Numbered from the stretch's first letter, positions 1-6,163 are shown. The stretch: 13,874 nt of DNA from an uncultured Micrococcus sp. (GCA_946222435.1 CAMIOJ010000022.1:1-13874), one strand, 5' to 3'. The notes: a model not told the origin generated them from the letters alone. Numbers and translations: made by a program.

Positions 1-182
1 GTCGCGCGGATGAGCGTCTGGCCCGATCCGGTCAGGTCGTGGAGGAACTTGGGGGCGGCCGCCCGGGACAGGGGCCACAGCCGTGTGCCGACTCCGCCGG
101 CCGGGATGACCGCGTGGAAACGGGAGAGGGCGTCGCGCGCCGCCTCCGACAGGGGCGCTGCGTCAAGGTTCTGGTCGCTCAT
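1..182 (-). CDS. manC: Mannose-1-phosphate guanylyltransferase (GDP-mannose pyrophosphorylase), N-terminal part
   Basis: This gene is cut by the left edge; only its first 60 codons are visible, starting at the ATG at 182-180. The product would make GDP-mannose from mannose 1-phosphate and GTP in the cytoplasm, feeding mannosylated lipids and cell-wall glycans. After about 20 variable residues comes VIPAGGVGTRLWPLSR (about residues 25-40), the nucleotide-binding signature of sugar-phosphate nucleotidyltransferases. It is followed by AAAPKFLHDL, whose PKF is the form typical of mannose-1-phosphate guanylyltransferases. No Shine-Dalgarno sequence precedes the ATG, but a TACGCT box ends 7 nt upstream of it, so the mRNA may be leaderless. 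The gene is divergent from sdhC across about 190 nt. The family is clear; the exact sugar substrate is inferred from the motif, and the symbol is tentative. Confidence 0.85.
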   Translation of the reverse strand, partial: MSDQNLDAAPLSEAARDALSRFHAVIPAGGVGTRLWPLSRAAAPKFLHDLTGSGQTLIRA

Positions 183-189
183 GGGACAC

Positions 190-195
190 AGCGTA
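190..195 (-). promoter_or_regulatory. Putative -10 box of the leaderless manC transcript
   Basis: The minus strand reads TACGCT, matching TAnnnT, with seven bases (gtgtccc) between it and the ATG at 182. That distance puts the expected transcription start on the start codon. The box lies in the 8-bp palindrome GCGTACGC (191-198). I see no convincing -35. Confidence 0.45.
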
Positions 196-264
196 CGCAT
201 CGCGCACGGCGAGCACGGCGCGTCACACACCGGCGCCCACTCCGCTATCAGCTCAATCAGGGGC

Positions 265-270
265 TATTCT
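265..270 (+). promoter_or_regulatory. Putative -10 box of the sdhCDAB operon
   Basis: TATTCT is the best TATAAT-like hexamer in the manC-sdhC intergenic region (4 of 6 matches: T1, A2, T3, T6). It would start transcription near 276, giving a leader of about 97 nt before sdhC. No good -35 lies 16-18 nt upstream. The repeated ATCAG at 248-252 and 256-260 is just upstream and could be a weak operator. An ATG occurs at 276-278, exactly where transcription would begin. Confidence 0.4.
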
Positions 271-275
271 GGACG

Positions 276-380
276 ATGGAATCCACTTCGCACCGCGTAC
301 CCCTGCGCCCCTCGCCAGCACACCTTCGCCGACGAGCCGGGGGCCGTGCATTTCCCTGGGAGGTAATCAACCGTGACTAG
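276..380 (+). CDS. Possible 34-codon leaderless leader ORF upstream of sdhC (hypothetical)
   Basis: An ORF opens with ATG at 276, only 5 nt after the putative -10 box, and ends with TAG at 378-380. It would encode 34 residues, beginning MESTSHRVPL and ending EVINRD, Arg-rich in the middle. It overlaps the sdhC start (GTG 373) by 8 nt in another frame, so a ribosome finishing it would be placed over the sdhC start, a layout suited to translational coupling. Against it: by hand count about 60% of third codon positions are G or C, well below neighbouring genes, so it may simply be an untranslated leader. I recognise no homologue. Confidence 0.2.
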   Translation: MESTSHRVPLRPSPAHLRRRAGGRAFPWEVINRD

Positions 381-777
381 TGCCACTGCACAGGCCCCGG
401 CCAAAAACGGCCGCGGGACCCTGTATCGCGGCTACGGCGGGATGTGGTCCTGGGTGGGCCACCGCATCACCGGCGTCGTGATCTTCTTCTACCTGCTCGT
501 CCACGTGCTGGACACCTCGCTCGTGCGCGTCTCCCCGGAGGCCTATGACGCGGTGATCGGCTCGTACAAGAACCCGATCTTCGCGCTCGGCGAGGCAGGA
601 CTGGTGGCCGCCGTGCTGTTCCATGCGCTGAACGGCCTGCGCATCGTCCTGGTGGACTTCTGGAAGGGCGGCACGAAGCACCAGAAGACCCTCCTCTGGG
701 TCGTCCTGGGCCTGTGGGTCGTCCTGACCCTCGGCTTCTGCATCCGCCACTTCATGCTGGCCTTTGGAGGTATGTGA
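373..777 (+). CDS. sdhC: Succinate dehydrogenase cytochrome b556 subunit (membrane anchor SdhC)
   Basis: 134 residues. This is one of two hydrophobic subunits that hold SdhAB on the inner face of the cytoplasmic membrane and pass electrons to quinone. It starts at GTG 373, 9 nt after the strong ribosome-binding site GGGAGG (358-363). A soluble N-terminus is followed by SWVGHRITG (26-34), the SdhC family signature; its His-Arg (30-31) matches the conserved quinone-site pair. Three membrane helices lie at about 32-50, 70-96 and 105-127. His84 in FHALNGLR aligns with the haem b axial histidine of E. coli SdhC, so a haem is expected. It is the first gene of sdhCDAB, the order seen in actinobacterial SDH operons; sdhD starts 3 nt after its stop. 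In these bacteria the acceptor is usually menaquinone, which is inference here. Confidence 0.95.
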   Translation: MTSATAQAPAKNGRGTLYRGYGGMWSWVGHRITGVVIFFYLLVHVLDTSLVRVSPEAYDAVIGSYKNPIFALGEAGLVAAVLFHALNGLRIVLVDFWKGGTKHQKTLLWVVLGLWVVLTLGFCIRHFMLAFGGM

Positions 778-780
778 TCC

Positions 781-1266
781 ATGAGCACCGCTGCTGCTGA
801 GACCACGATCGCCGCTCCGCGCTCCACGCGCGTCGACGCGAAGTACACCCGAGGCAAGGGCAAGAAGGGCAACTTCGAGATGCTCGCATGGCTGTTCATG
901 CGCCTCTCGGGCGTGGTCCTCGTGGTCCTGATCTTCGGCCACCTGTTCTCCAACCTGATGCTCGGCGAGGGCATCCACGGCATCGACTTCGGCTTCGTCG
1001 CCGGCAAGTGGGCCGACCCGATCTGGGTGTTCTGGGACCTCGTGATGCTGTGGCTGGCGATGCTGCACGGCGCCAACGGCGTCCGCACCATCATCAACGA
1101 CTACGCCCACCGCGACGGCGTCCGCTTCTGGCTGTCCATGATCCTGTACGTGGCCACCGCCGCCATCATCATCCTCGGCACCCTGGTGATCTTCACCTTC
1201 GAGCCGTGCATGGTGGACGCCACCGGCCAGCTGCTGTCCGGCACCCCGGCCTTCTGCCGCGGCTGA
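781..1266 (+). CDS. sdhD: Succinate dehydrogenase membrane anchor subunit SdhD
   Basis: 161 residues. It is the second membrane anchor of the complex, completing the quinone and haem site with SdhC. The ATG at 781 follows GGAGG (766-770) by 10 nt, with the site lying inside the 3' end of sdhC, so the two are probably translationally coupled. A basic N-terminal tail of about 33 residues (KYTRGKGKKG) precedes three helices at about 36-60, 80-104 and 116-140. His96 in LHGANGVRTIINDY corresponds to the second haem ligand of E. coli SdhD (His71 region), and the NDY end is typical of the family. A C-terminal segment of about 20 residues, with Cys143 and Cys159, extends past the last helix. The stop is followed by an 85-nt structured spacer before sdhA. 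Confidence 0.93.
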   Translation: MSTAAAETTIAAPRSTRVDAKYTRGKGKKGNFEMLAWLFMRLSGVVLVVLIFGHLFSNLMLGEGIHGIDFGFVAGKWADPIWVFWDLVMLWLAMLHGANGVRTIINDYAHRDGVRFWLSMILYVATAAIIILGTLVIFTFEPCMVDATGQLLSGTPAFCRG

Positions 1267-1291
1267 CCGCACACCGACGTCTGACGCTTGC

Positions 1292-1323
1292 GACGCCGCC
1301 CGCACTGACGCGGGACGGGCGTC
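1292..1323 (+). other. Intergenic hairpin between sdhD and sdhA
   Basis: GACGCC-g-CCCGC (1292-1303), a six-base loop ACTGAC (1304-1309) and GCGGG-acg-GGCGTC (1310-1323) form two stacked stems of 6 and 5 bp with a small internal loop. No T-run follows, and sdhA starts 28 nt downstream, so this is unlikely to be a full terminator. It may be an RNA-processing or stability element, or a partial attenuator setting the sdhCD to sdhAB ratio. The sdhA ribosome-binding region (GGAAGAGAG, 1334-1342) lies outside the stem. Confidence 0.45.
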
Positions 1324-1351
1324 CTCACGAAACGGAAGAGAGAACCTGAGA

Positions 1352-3139
1352 ATGCAGGTACACAAGTACGACGTGGTGATCGTCGGCGCCGGTGGTGCAG
1401 GCATGCGTGCCGCCATCGAGTCGGGCCAGCGCGCCCGCACCGCCGTGCTCACCAAGATCTACCCGACCCGCTCCCACACCGGCGCGGCCCAGGGCGGCAT
1501 GTGCGCCGCCCTGGCGAACGTCGAGGAGGACAACTGGGAGTGGCACACCTTCGACACCATCAAGGGCGGTGACTACCTGGTCGACCAGGACGCCGCCGAG
1601 GTGATGGCGAAGGAGGCCATCGACGCGGTCCTGGACCTCGAGAAGATGGGCCTGCCCTTCAACCGCACGCCGGAGGGCAAGATCGACCAGCGCCGCTTCG
1701 GCGGCCACACCCGCGACCACGGCAAGGCCCCGGTGCGCCGCGCCTGCTACGCCGCGGACCGTACCGGCCACATGATCCTCCAGACGCTCTACCAGAACTG
1801 CGTCAAGCACAACGTGGAGTTCTACAACGAGTTCTACGCGCTCGACCTGCTCATGGTGGACGAGGAGGGCACCCGCGAGGACGGCACGCCGTTCACCCAG
1901 AAGCGCGTGGCCGGCGTCGTGTCCTACGAGCTCGCGACCGGCGAGATCCACGTGTTCCACGCCAAGTCGGTCGTCTTCGCCACCGGCGGCGCCGGCAAGG
2001 TGTACAAGACCACCTCGAACGCCCACACCCTCACCGGCGACGGCATGGCCATCGCCTACCGCGCGGGCCTGCCGCTCGAGGACATGGAGTTCGTGCAGTT
2101 CCACCCGACCGGCCTGGCCGGCCTGGGCATCCTGCTCTCCGAGGCGGCCCGTGGCGAGGGTGGCATCCTCCGCAACTCCGAGGGCGAGCGCTTCATGGAG
2201 CGCTACGCCCCGACCATCAAGGACCTGGCGCCGCGTGACATCGTGGCCCGCTCGATGGCCGAGGAGGTCCGTCAGGGCCGCGGCTGCGGTCCGAACAAGG
2301 ACTACGTGCTGCTCGACCTGACCCACCTGGAGCCGGCGCACATCGACGCCAAGCTCCCGGACATCACCGAGTTCGCCCGCACCTACCTGGGCGTGGAGCC
2401 GTACACGGAGCCGGTGCCGGTCTTCCCGACCTGCCACTACTTCATGGGCGGCATCCCGACCACCGTCAAGGGCGAGGTCCTCCAGGACAACGACACGATC
2501 GTCCCGGGCCTCTTCGCCGCCGGTGAGGTCGCCTGCGTGTCCGTGCATGGCTCGAACCGCCTGGGCACCAACTCCCTGCTCGACATCAACGTCTTCGGCC
2601 GCCGCGCCGGCATCTTCGCTGCCGAGTACGCGCACGCCGCCGAGTTCGTCGAGCTGCCGGAGAACGGCGAGGCCCACGTGGTGGAGCAGATCGAAAACCT
2701 GCGGTCGGCCACCGGCTCCGAGAAGGTCGCGGCCCTGCGCTCGCGCCTCCAGGAGGTCATGGACGCCGACATGCAGGTGTTCCGCACCGAGGAGTCCATC
2801 CGCCGCGCCCTGAAGGAGATCGAGGAGCTGCGCAAGCGCTACCTCGACGTCTCCGTGCAGGACAAGGGCAAGCGCTTCAACCTCGACCTGCTCGAGGGCA
2901 TGGAGCTGGGCTACCTGCTGGACATCGCTGAGGCGATGACCCTGGCCGCCCTCGGTCGCAAGGAGTCCCGCGGCGGTCACTACCGCGAGGACTACCCGGA
3001 CCGCGACGACGCCAACTTCATGGCCCACACCATGATCTACCGCGACGAGACCGCCGAGATGGAGGGCGTCAAGGGCATCCGGTTCGAGACCAAGCCCGTT
3101 GTCGTCACCCGTTACCAGCCGATGGAGCGTAAGTACTGA
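1352..3139 (+). CDS. sdhA: Succinate dehydrogenase flavoprotein subunit SdhA
   Basis: 595 residues, normal for actinobacterial SdhA. It oxidises succinate to fumarate at a covalent FAD and passes electrons to SdhB. The N-terminal dinucleotide fold is VVIVGAGGAGMRA (8-20). RSHTGAAQGG (40-49) carries His42, expected to bind FAD covalently. HPTGL (251-255) and EAARGEGG (264-271) line the dicarboxylate site; RDIVARS (295-301) lies in the region of the family's catalytic arginine; CHYFMGG (361-367) and HGSNRLGTNSLL (399-410) supply further substrate and FAD contacts. The C-terminal RKESRGGHYREDYP (537-550) is typical. No key residue appears missing. ATG 1352 follows a moderate site (GGAAGAGAG, about 9-11 nt). 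Its TGA overlaps the sdhB ATG by one base (TGATG). Confidence 0.98.
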   Translation: MQVHKYDVVIVGAGGAGMRAAIESGQRARTAVLTKIYPTRSHTGAAQGGMCAALANVEEDNWEWHTFDTIKGGDYLVDQDAAEVMAKEAIDAVLDLEKMGLPFNRTPEGKIDQRRFGGHTRDHGKAPVRRACYAADRTGHMILQTLYQNCVKHNVEFYNEFYALDLLMVDEEGTREDGTPFTQKRVAGVVSYELATGEIHVFHAKSVVFATGGAGKVYKTTSNAHTLTGDGMAIAYRAGLPLEDMEFVQFHPTGLAGLGILLSEAARGEGGILRNSEGERFMERYAPTIKDLAPRDIVARSMAEEVRQGRGCGPNKDYVLLDLTHLEPAHIDAKLPDITEFARTYLGVEPYTEPVPVFPTCHYFMGGIPTTVKGEVLQDNDTIVPGLFAAGEVACVSVHGSNRLGTNSLLDINVFGRRAGIFAAEYAHAAEFVELPENGEAHVVEQIENLRSATGSEKVAALRSRLQEVMDADMQVFRTEESIRRALKEIEELRKRYLDVSVQDKGKRFNLDLLEGMELGYLLDIAEAMTLAALGRKESRGGHYREDYPDRDDANFMAHTMIYRDETAEMEGVKGIRFETKPVVVTRYQPMERKY

Positions 3140-3930
3140 TGAGCACCGCTGTGAACGAGACCGCCGAGCCGGCCTCCAAGGTCGAGCTGAACCAGTCGGG
3201 CGACGGCGCCGGCGCCGTCGAGAGCTTCGACATCATCCTCAAGGTCCGCCGCTACGTGCCGGAGACCTCCGAGGAGTCGTACTGGGACGAGTGGAAGCTC
3301 ACCATGTACGGCACCGACCGTGTCCTGGACGCGCTGCACAAGGTCAAGTGGGAGCACGACGGCTCCCTGACCTTCCGCCGCTCCTGCGCCCACGGCATCT
3401 GCGGCTCCGATGCCATGCGCATCAACGGCCGCAACCGCCTGGCCTGCAAGACCCTGCTGAAGGACCTGGACCTGTCCAAGCCCATCACGGTCGAGGCCAT
3501 CAAGGGCCTGCCGGTGGAGAAGGACCTGATCGTGGACATGGAGCCGTTCTTCCAGTCCTACCGCGAGATCATGCCCTTCCTGGTCACCTCGGGACACGAG
3601 CCGACCCGTGAGCGCTACCAGTCCCAGAAGGACCGGGAGATCTACGACGACACCACGAAGTGCATCCTCTGCGCCGCGTGCACCTCGTCCTGCCCGGTGT
3701 TCTGGACCGACGGCCAGTACTTCGGTCCGGCCGCGATCGTCAACGCGCACCGCTTCATCTTCGACTCCCGTGATGAGGCCGGCGACATGCGCCTGGAGAT
3801 CCTCAACGACAAGGAGGGCGTGTGGCGCTGCCGCACCACCTTCAACTGCTCTGAGGCCTGCCCGCGCGGCATCCAGGTGACCAAGGCGATCGCCGAGGTC
3901 AAGCAGGCCATCCTGGCCCGCTCCTTCTGA
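3139..3930 (+). CDS. sdhB: Succinate dehydrogenase iron-sulfur subunit SdhB
   Basis: 263 residues. It carries electrons from the SdhA flavin through three Fe-S clusters to the membrane quinone site. The N-terminal ferredoxin domain holds Cys83, Cys88, Asp91 and Cys103 for the 2Fe-2S cluster; aspartate in third place is also seen in E. coli SdhB. The C-terminal domain has CILCAACTSSCP (175-186), with Cys175, 178 and 181 for 4Fe-4S and Cys185 for 3Fe-4S. Cys231, Cys237 and Cys241-Pro in CRTTFNCSEACP complete the 3Fe-4S and 4Fe-4S sites. An acidic N-terminal extension of about 30 residues precedes the ferredoxin fold. ATG 3139 overlaps the sdhA stop by one base, so translation is probably coupled; GGAG at 3124-3127 is a weak ribosome-binding site. 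Last gene of the operon. Confidence 0.98.
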   Translation: MSTAVNETAEPASKVELNQSGDGAGAVESFDIILKVRRYVPETSEESYWDEWKLTMYGTDRVLDALHKVKWEHDGSLTFRRSCAHGICGSDAMRINGRNRLACKTLLKDLDLSKPITVEAIKGLPVEKDLIVDMEPFFQSYREIMPFLVTSGHEPTRERYQSQKDREIYDDTTKCILCAACTSSCPVFWTDGQYFGPAAIVNAHRFIFDSRDEAGDMRLEILNDKEGVWRCRTTFNCSEACPRGIQVTKAIAEVKQAILARSF

Positions 3931-3944
3931 TCTTCCCGATCACA

Positions 3945-3986
3945 CGAAAGGGCCCGCCGTCCCGTCAGGGGCGGCGGGCCCTTTCG
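3945..3986. terminator. Terminator of the sdhCDAB operon (19-bp hairpin)
   Basis: Arms 3945-3963 and 3968-3986 pair along their whole length (one U-G wobble at 3960/3971) around a GTCA tetraloop. The outer part is CGAAAGGGCCCGCCG against CGGCGGGCCCTTTCG. It begins 15 nt after the sdhB stop. The T-run of a classic terminator is replaced by CCCTTTCG inside the right arm. The symmetry means it could also stop transcription arriving from the minus side. Confidence 0.9.
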
Positions 3987-4268
3987 TCGTGTGCAGAGCG
4001 GCGGGGACGCCGCGGGAAGACGTGGGCGTAGCCCCGAGATGGGCGGAGGGCGACGGGCGCCGCCTGCGTGACCTGAACGCGGATTCCGCCGCTGTTCTCC
4101 CCGCCACGTGACGCGCCTCGTCGGTGAGAACACACCGTCATGAGTCCGTGGGCAGCACGTGAAGGCGCGTGTCCTCGCCAGTACGTGCGCGGCAGGGCCG
4201 GGCGCGAGCGTCCGGGGACGGCAGAGCCGGGCGTGGCGCACCGGGCGACGGGGGTCGTCCGGGTGCGC
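3987..4268. other. Non-coding stretch between sdhB terminator and minus-strand membrane gene
   Basis: No reading frame here has both a plausible start with a ribosome-binding site and a protein that looks real; the frames running through it encode Arg/Gly/Ala-rich shadow peptides. The only structure I see is a hairpin at 4241-4262 next to the minus-strand gene. Otherwise nothing recognisable, though a small RNA cannot be excluded. Confidence 0.5.
4241..4262 (-). terminator. Weak hairpin after the 4269-4802 gene, possible terminator
   Basis: Arms CCGGGCGAC (4241-4249) and GTCGTCCGG (4254-4262) pair around a GGGG loop with one G-U pair. On the minus strand that pair becomes an A-C mismatch. 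It lies 6 nt past the minus-strand stop at 4269 and has no T-run, so termination is only a position-based guess. Confidence 0.3.
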
Positions 4269-4802
4269 TCAGCCGTCGAGGGCCTCGCGGACGCTCGGCC
4301 AGTGGGCCACGAGGAGCCAGAGCGCGCAGGCGATCAGCATCGCCCCGACGAGCGCGAGGACCACTCCCCCGGCGGTGCCGGCGGTGAGGACCATGGTGCC
4401 GCCGTCCACGGCCCAGAACGCGGCCGTGAGCACCCCCATGACCGCGCAGGCCGTGCCGATCCAGCGGACGGGCGGCCAGGGGCGGTTCACCAGCCACAGC
4501 AGCACGGCGGTGATCGCGAGCAGGATCGCCCCGACGAGCACGGCGTCCAGGGTGCCGGTCTGGGCCGCTGCCACCTCGGCGTCGGTGGGCGCGGCGGTGC
4601 CCCAGTCGCGGGAGGAGAGCAGCGCACGCACGTATCCGGGGTCGCGGCTGAGGAGCACGGTGGCCACGGAGGCGGCCGTGGAGGTGACGCCGGCGGCCAC
4701 CGTCACGGACGACAGACGCCGCAGCCCCCGATCCACGAACGGATGGCGGGCTGCGGCGTCGTGCGTGGCGTCGGGCGCGGTGTGGGAGTCCATGGACTCC
4801 AT
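4269..4802 (-). CDS. Hypothetical four-helix membrane protein
   Basis: 177 residues from the ATG at 4802; I do not recognise the family. After about 30 hydrophilic residues there are four likely membrane helices at about 31-51, 84-105, 112-132 and 144-165. An extracytoplasmic loop of about 30 residues (SRDPGYVRALLSSRDWG and onward) separates the first two, and the C-terminus is short. The reading frame stays open to an ATG at 4922, but that would overlap the upstream membrane gene by more than 60 nt and add a Ser-Pro repeat, so I reject it. A second ATG at 4793 is possible, with GGAG only 3 nt upstream. The site before 4802 is poor, so expression may depend on readthrough or coupling from the upstream gene, which ends 53 nt before this start. 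Confidence 0.7.
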   Translation of the reverse strand: MESMDSHTAPDATHDAAARHPFVDRGLRRLSSVTVAAGVTSTAASVATVLLSRDPGYVRALLSSRDWGTAAPTDAEVAAAQTGTLDAVLVGAILLAITAVLLWLVNRPWPPVRWIGTACAVMGVLTAAFWAVDGGTMVLTAGTAGGVVLALVGAMLIACALWLLVAHWPSVREALDG

Positions 4803-4823
4803 GGTGCCAGGCGCCGGGCCGGT

Positions 4824-4856
4824 CGGGCTGCTCGGGCTGCTCGGGCTGCTCGGGCT
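4824..4856. repeat. 9-bp tandem repeat between two membrane protein genes
   Basis: CGGGCTGCT is repeated three times perfectly (4824-4832, 4833-4841, 4842-4850) with a partial fourth copy (4851-4856). Its edge touches the TGA of the upstream minus-strand gene. The unit is a multiple of three, so copy-number change would not shift frames but would change the spacing between the two genes. Confidence 0.85.
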
Positions 4857-5581
4857 CAGCCCATCAGCGCCCGCTGCTGCAGGTAACGCGAGATCCGGCC
4901 GTTGAAGGCCAGGACGAGCCACCAGATGTTCACGGCCACGCTCAGCAGCGAGAGCACGAGGGAGAACATCCCGGCCCCGCCCATGAACGGCATGAGCAGC
5001 AGACCCGGCAGGGTGAGGACCACGGAGAGGATCGCGAACACGATGCCGGTCACGCGGGCCCAGTTCTTCCGCTTGCGCAGGCCGAAGTACACGAGCAGGT
5101 ACAGGCCGACGATGACCAGCGTGAAGAGCGCCATCATGGCCATGCCCGCTCCGGTCATGAAGTCCATGATCTGCTCGACGCTCCGGGCCTCCTCGGCGGT
5201 CATGGACTGTTCCTGGGCGGCCATCTGCTCGTCCATGGCCCGCCGGAACTCACCGGAGTCCCCGAACATCAGGAATCCCGGGACGGCGGAGAGGAGATAG
5301 ATCCCGAGGGACACGAGGGTCGCCAGGAGCAGCTGTCGGTACTTCGGCGGCTCGGTGGCCTCCTGCGGCTGGGCGTACGCCGCATAGGGCTGGGTGCCGT
5401 AGCGCGGACCGGCGGACTGGTCCCAGCCTCCCTGCGGCTGCCCGTAGCCTCCCTGCGGCTGCCCGTAGCCTCCCTGCGGCCCCTGGCCGTAGGGTCCCTG
5501 GCCCGCCGGCCCGTAGTCCGGGCGGCCCTGGCCTGCCTGCGGGTCCTGCCCGTAGGACGGGCGATGGTTCTGATCGGTCAT
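4856..5581 (-). CDS. Four-helix membrane protein with Gly/Gln/Tyr/Pro-rich N-terminal tail
   Basis: 241 residues of unknown function. ATG 5581 is preceded on the minus strand by GAGGGG at 6 nt spacing, and the product begins MTDQNHRPSYGQ. Residues 1-80 form a low-complexity, probably disordered cytoplasmic tail with YGQ, GGYGQPQ and GGWDQ repeats, common on actinobacterial membrane proteins. Four helices follow at about 83-106, 146-168, 175-198 and 203-226. The loop between helices 1 and 2 (107-145) is acidic and Met/Gln-rich; LRKRKNWARVTG (168-179) is a basic cytoplasmic turn. The layout resembles small actinobacterial membrane proteins of the DUF4064/DUF4870 sort, but I cannot assign a family. 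It lies upstream of a second four-helix gene in the same orientation, probably co-transcribed. Confidence 0.8.
   Translation of the reverse strand: MTDQNHRPSYGQDPQAGQGRPDYGPAGQGPYGQGPQGGYGQPQGGYGQPQGGWDQSAGPRYGTQPYAAYAQPQEATEPPKYRQLLLATLVSLGIYLLSAVPGFLMFGDSGEFRRAMDEQMAAQEQSMTAEEARSVEQIMDFMTGAGMAMMALFTLVIVGLYLLVYFGLRKRKNWARVTGIVFAILSVVLTLPGLLLMPFMGGAGMFSLVLSLLSVAVNIWWLVLAFNGRISRYLQQRALMG
5427..5480. repeat. 21-bp in-frame tandem repeat coding for GGYGQPQ
   Basis: A 21-bp unit is present at 5427-5447 and again identically at 5448-5468, with a partial third copy from 5469. It encodes the seven-residue GGYGQPQ motif in the N-terminal tail of the membrane protein. In-frame unit length means copy-number changes would lengthen or shorten the tail without disrupting the gene. 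Confidence 0.85.
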
Positions 5582-5724
5582 CTCGTGCCCCTCATTCCTT
5601 CGTGGTGGTGTGTCCGGTCGTCGTGCTGTGATGGCTGCGGCCTGCCTGGTGTTCTCGTCCTGCCCGGCCGCGGTCCGCCGCCCGGGTGTCAGGAGTCGGT
5701 CGTCCCGGCTCCGGCGGGCGGCAG

Positions 5725-6150
5725 TCAGCCGTCCCGGCGGGCGTTGAACCAGCCGGTGACCTGTGCGTGGAAGGCCTGGGTGATCCAGACCGCCCCAGCG
5801 GCCATCACCAGCACGGCGGTGGCCACGGAGAAGACGCTGATCGTCCCGGTGGCCGCGGTGCGGAACACCAGGGACAGCAGGGTCCCGAGCATCACCACCA
5901 CGGTGAAAACCAGTCCGGCCCAGCGGGCGCCGTCGGAGACCTTGATCAGGGCGGCCATCACACCGGCGCCGATGATCACGGTGCCGGCGGCGGTGGTGAG
6001 TGCGCTGGGCATGGGCCCCACCGCGAAGGCGTAGGCCACCACGGTCAGCACCACCACCGGCATCAGGCGGACGACGTTCCGCCACCGTGGCGGCCGCTCG
6101 TCCAGGAGCCAGCGCGGGTCGTCGGCTGCGGCGCGTGTGTTCGTGTCCAT
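5725..6150 (-). CDS. Small hypothetical four-helix membrane protein
   Basis: 141 residues, family not recognised. A charged N-terminus (DDPRWLLDERPPRWRN, about 10-25) leads into four membrane helices at about 27-45, 51-70, 77-97 and 105-127, ending in a short basic tail (FNARRDG). The start is the ATG at 6150. GGAGG sits only 1 nt before it, too close to work as a ribosome-binding site, but CATCCT lies 7 nt upstream as a possible -10 box, preceded by an extended -10 TGT. That suggests leaderless translation. The frame stays open far upstream, but that extension is antisense to the ABC genes and has no plausible start. With the next two minus-strand genes it makes a run of three tetraspan proteins; 143 nt separate it from the next. 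Confidence 0.75.
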   Translation of the reverse strand: MDTNTRAAADDPRWLLDERPPRWRNVVRLMPVVVLTVVAYAFAVGPMPSALTTAAGTVIIGAGVMAALIKVSDGARWAGLVFTVVVMLGTLLSLVFRTAATGTISVFSVATAVLVMAAGAVWITQAFHAQVTGWFNARRDG

Positions 6151-6157
6151 GCCTCCA

Positions 6158-6163
6158 AGGATG
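6158..6163 (-). promoter_or_regulatory. Putative extended -10 box of a leaderless transcript
   Basis: The minus strand reads TGTCATCCT, then seven bases, then ATG 6150. The spacing matches that seen before manC (TACGCT, 7 nt) and the MFS gene (TATCCT, 6 nt). No convincing -35 is present, though ATGACC lies about 19 nt upstream. Confidence 0.35.

Noticed and set aside
1325..3028. 567-codon open frame on the minus strand opposite sdhA
   Set aside because: It is the antisense shadow of a GC-saturated gene: composition is Val/Leu/Asp/His/Gly-rich without domain character, and sdhA on the other strand has all expected catalytic motifs.
781..3151. Identical first 13 bases in sdhD (781) and sdhB (3139), ATGAGCACCGCTG
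   Set aside because: Both proteins begin MSTA, a common N-terminus in high-GC actinobacteria. The proteins are otherwise unrelated, so this is probably convergent codon use, not duplication.
4803..4922. Earlier start (ATG 4922) for the 4269-4802 membrane protein
   Set aside because: It would overlap the coding end of the upstream membrane gene by more than 60 nt and translate the 9-bp repeat as Ser-Pro units, with no supporting ribosome-binding site.
5677..5722. Inverted repeat GCCGCCCG/CGGGCGGC between two small membrane protein genes
   Set aside because: Arms are only 8 bp of pure G/C with a 30-nt loop; expected by chance at this GC content, so not called a terminator.
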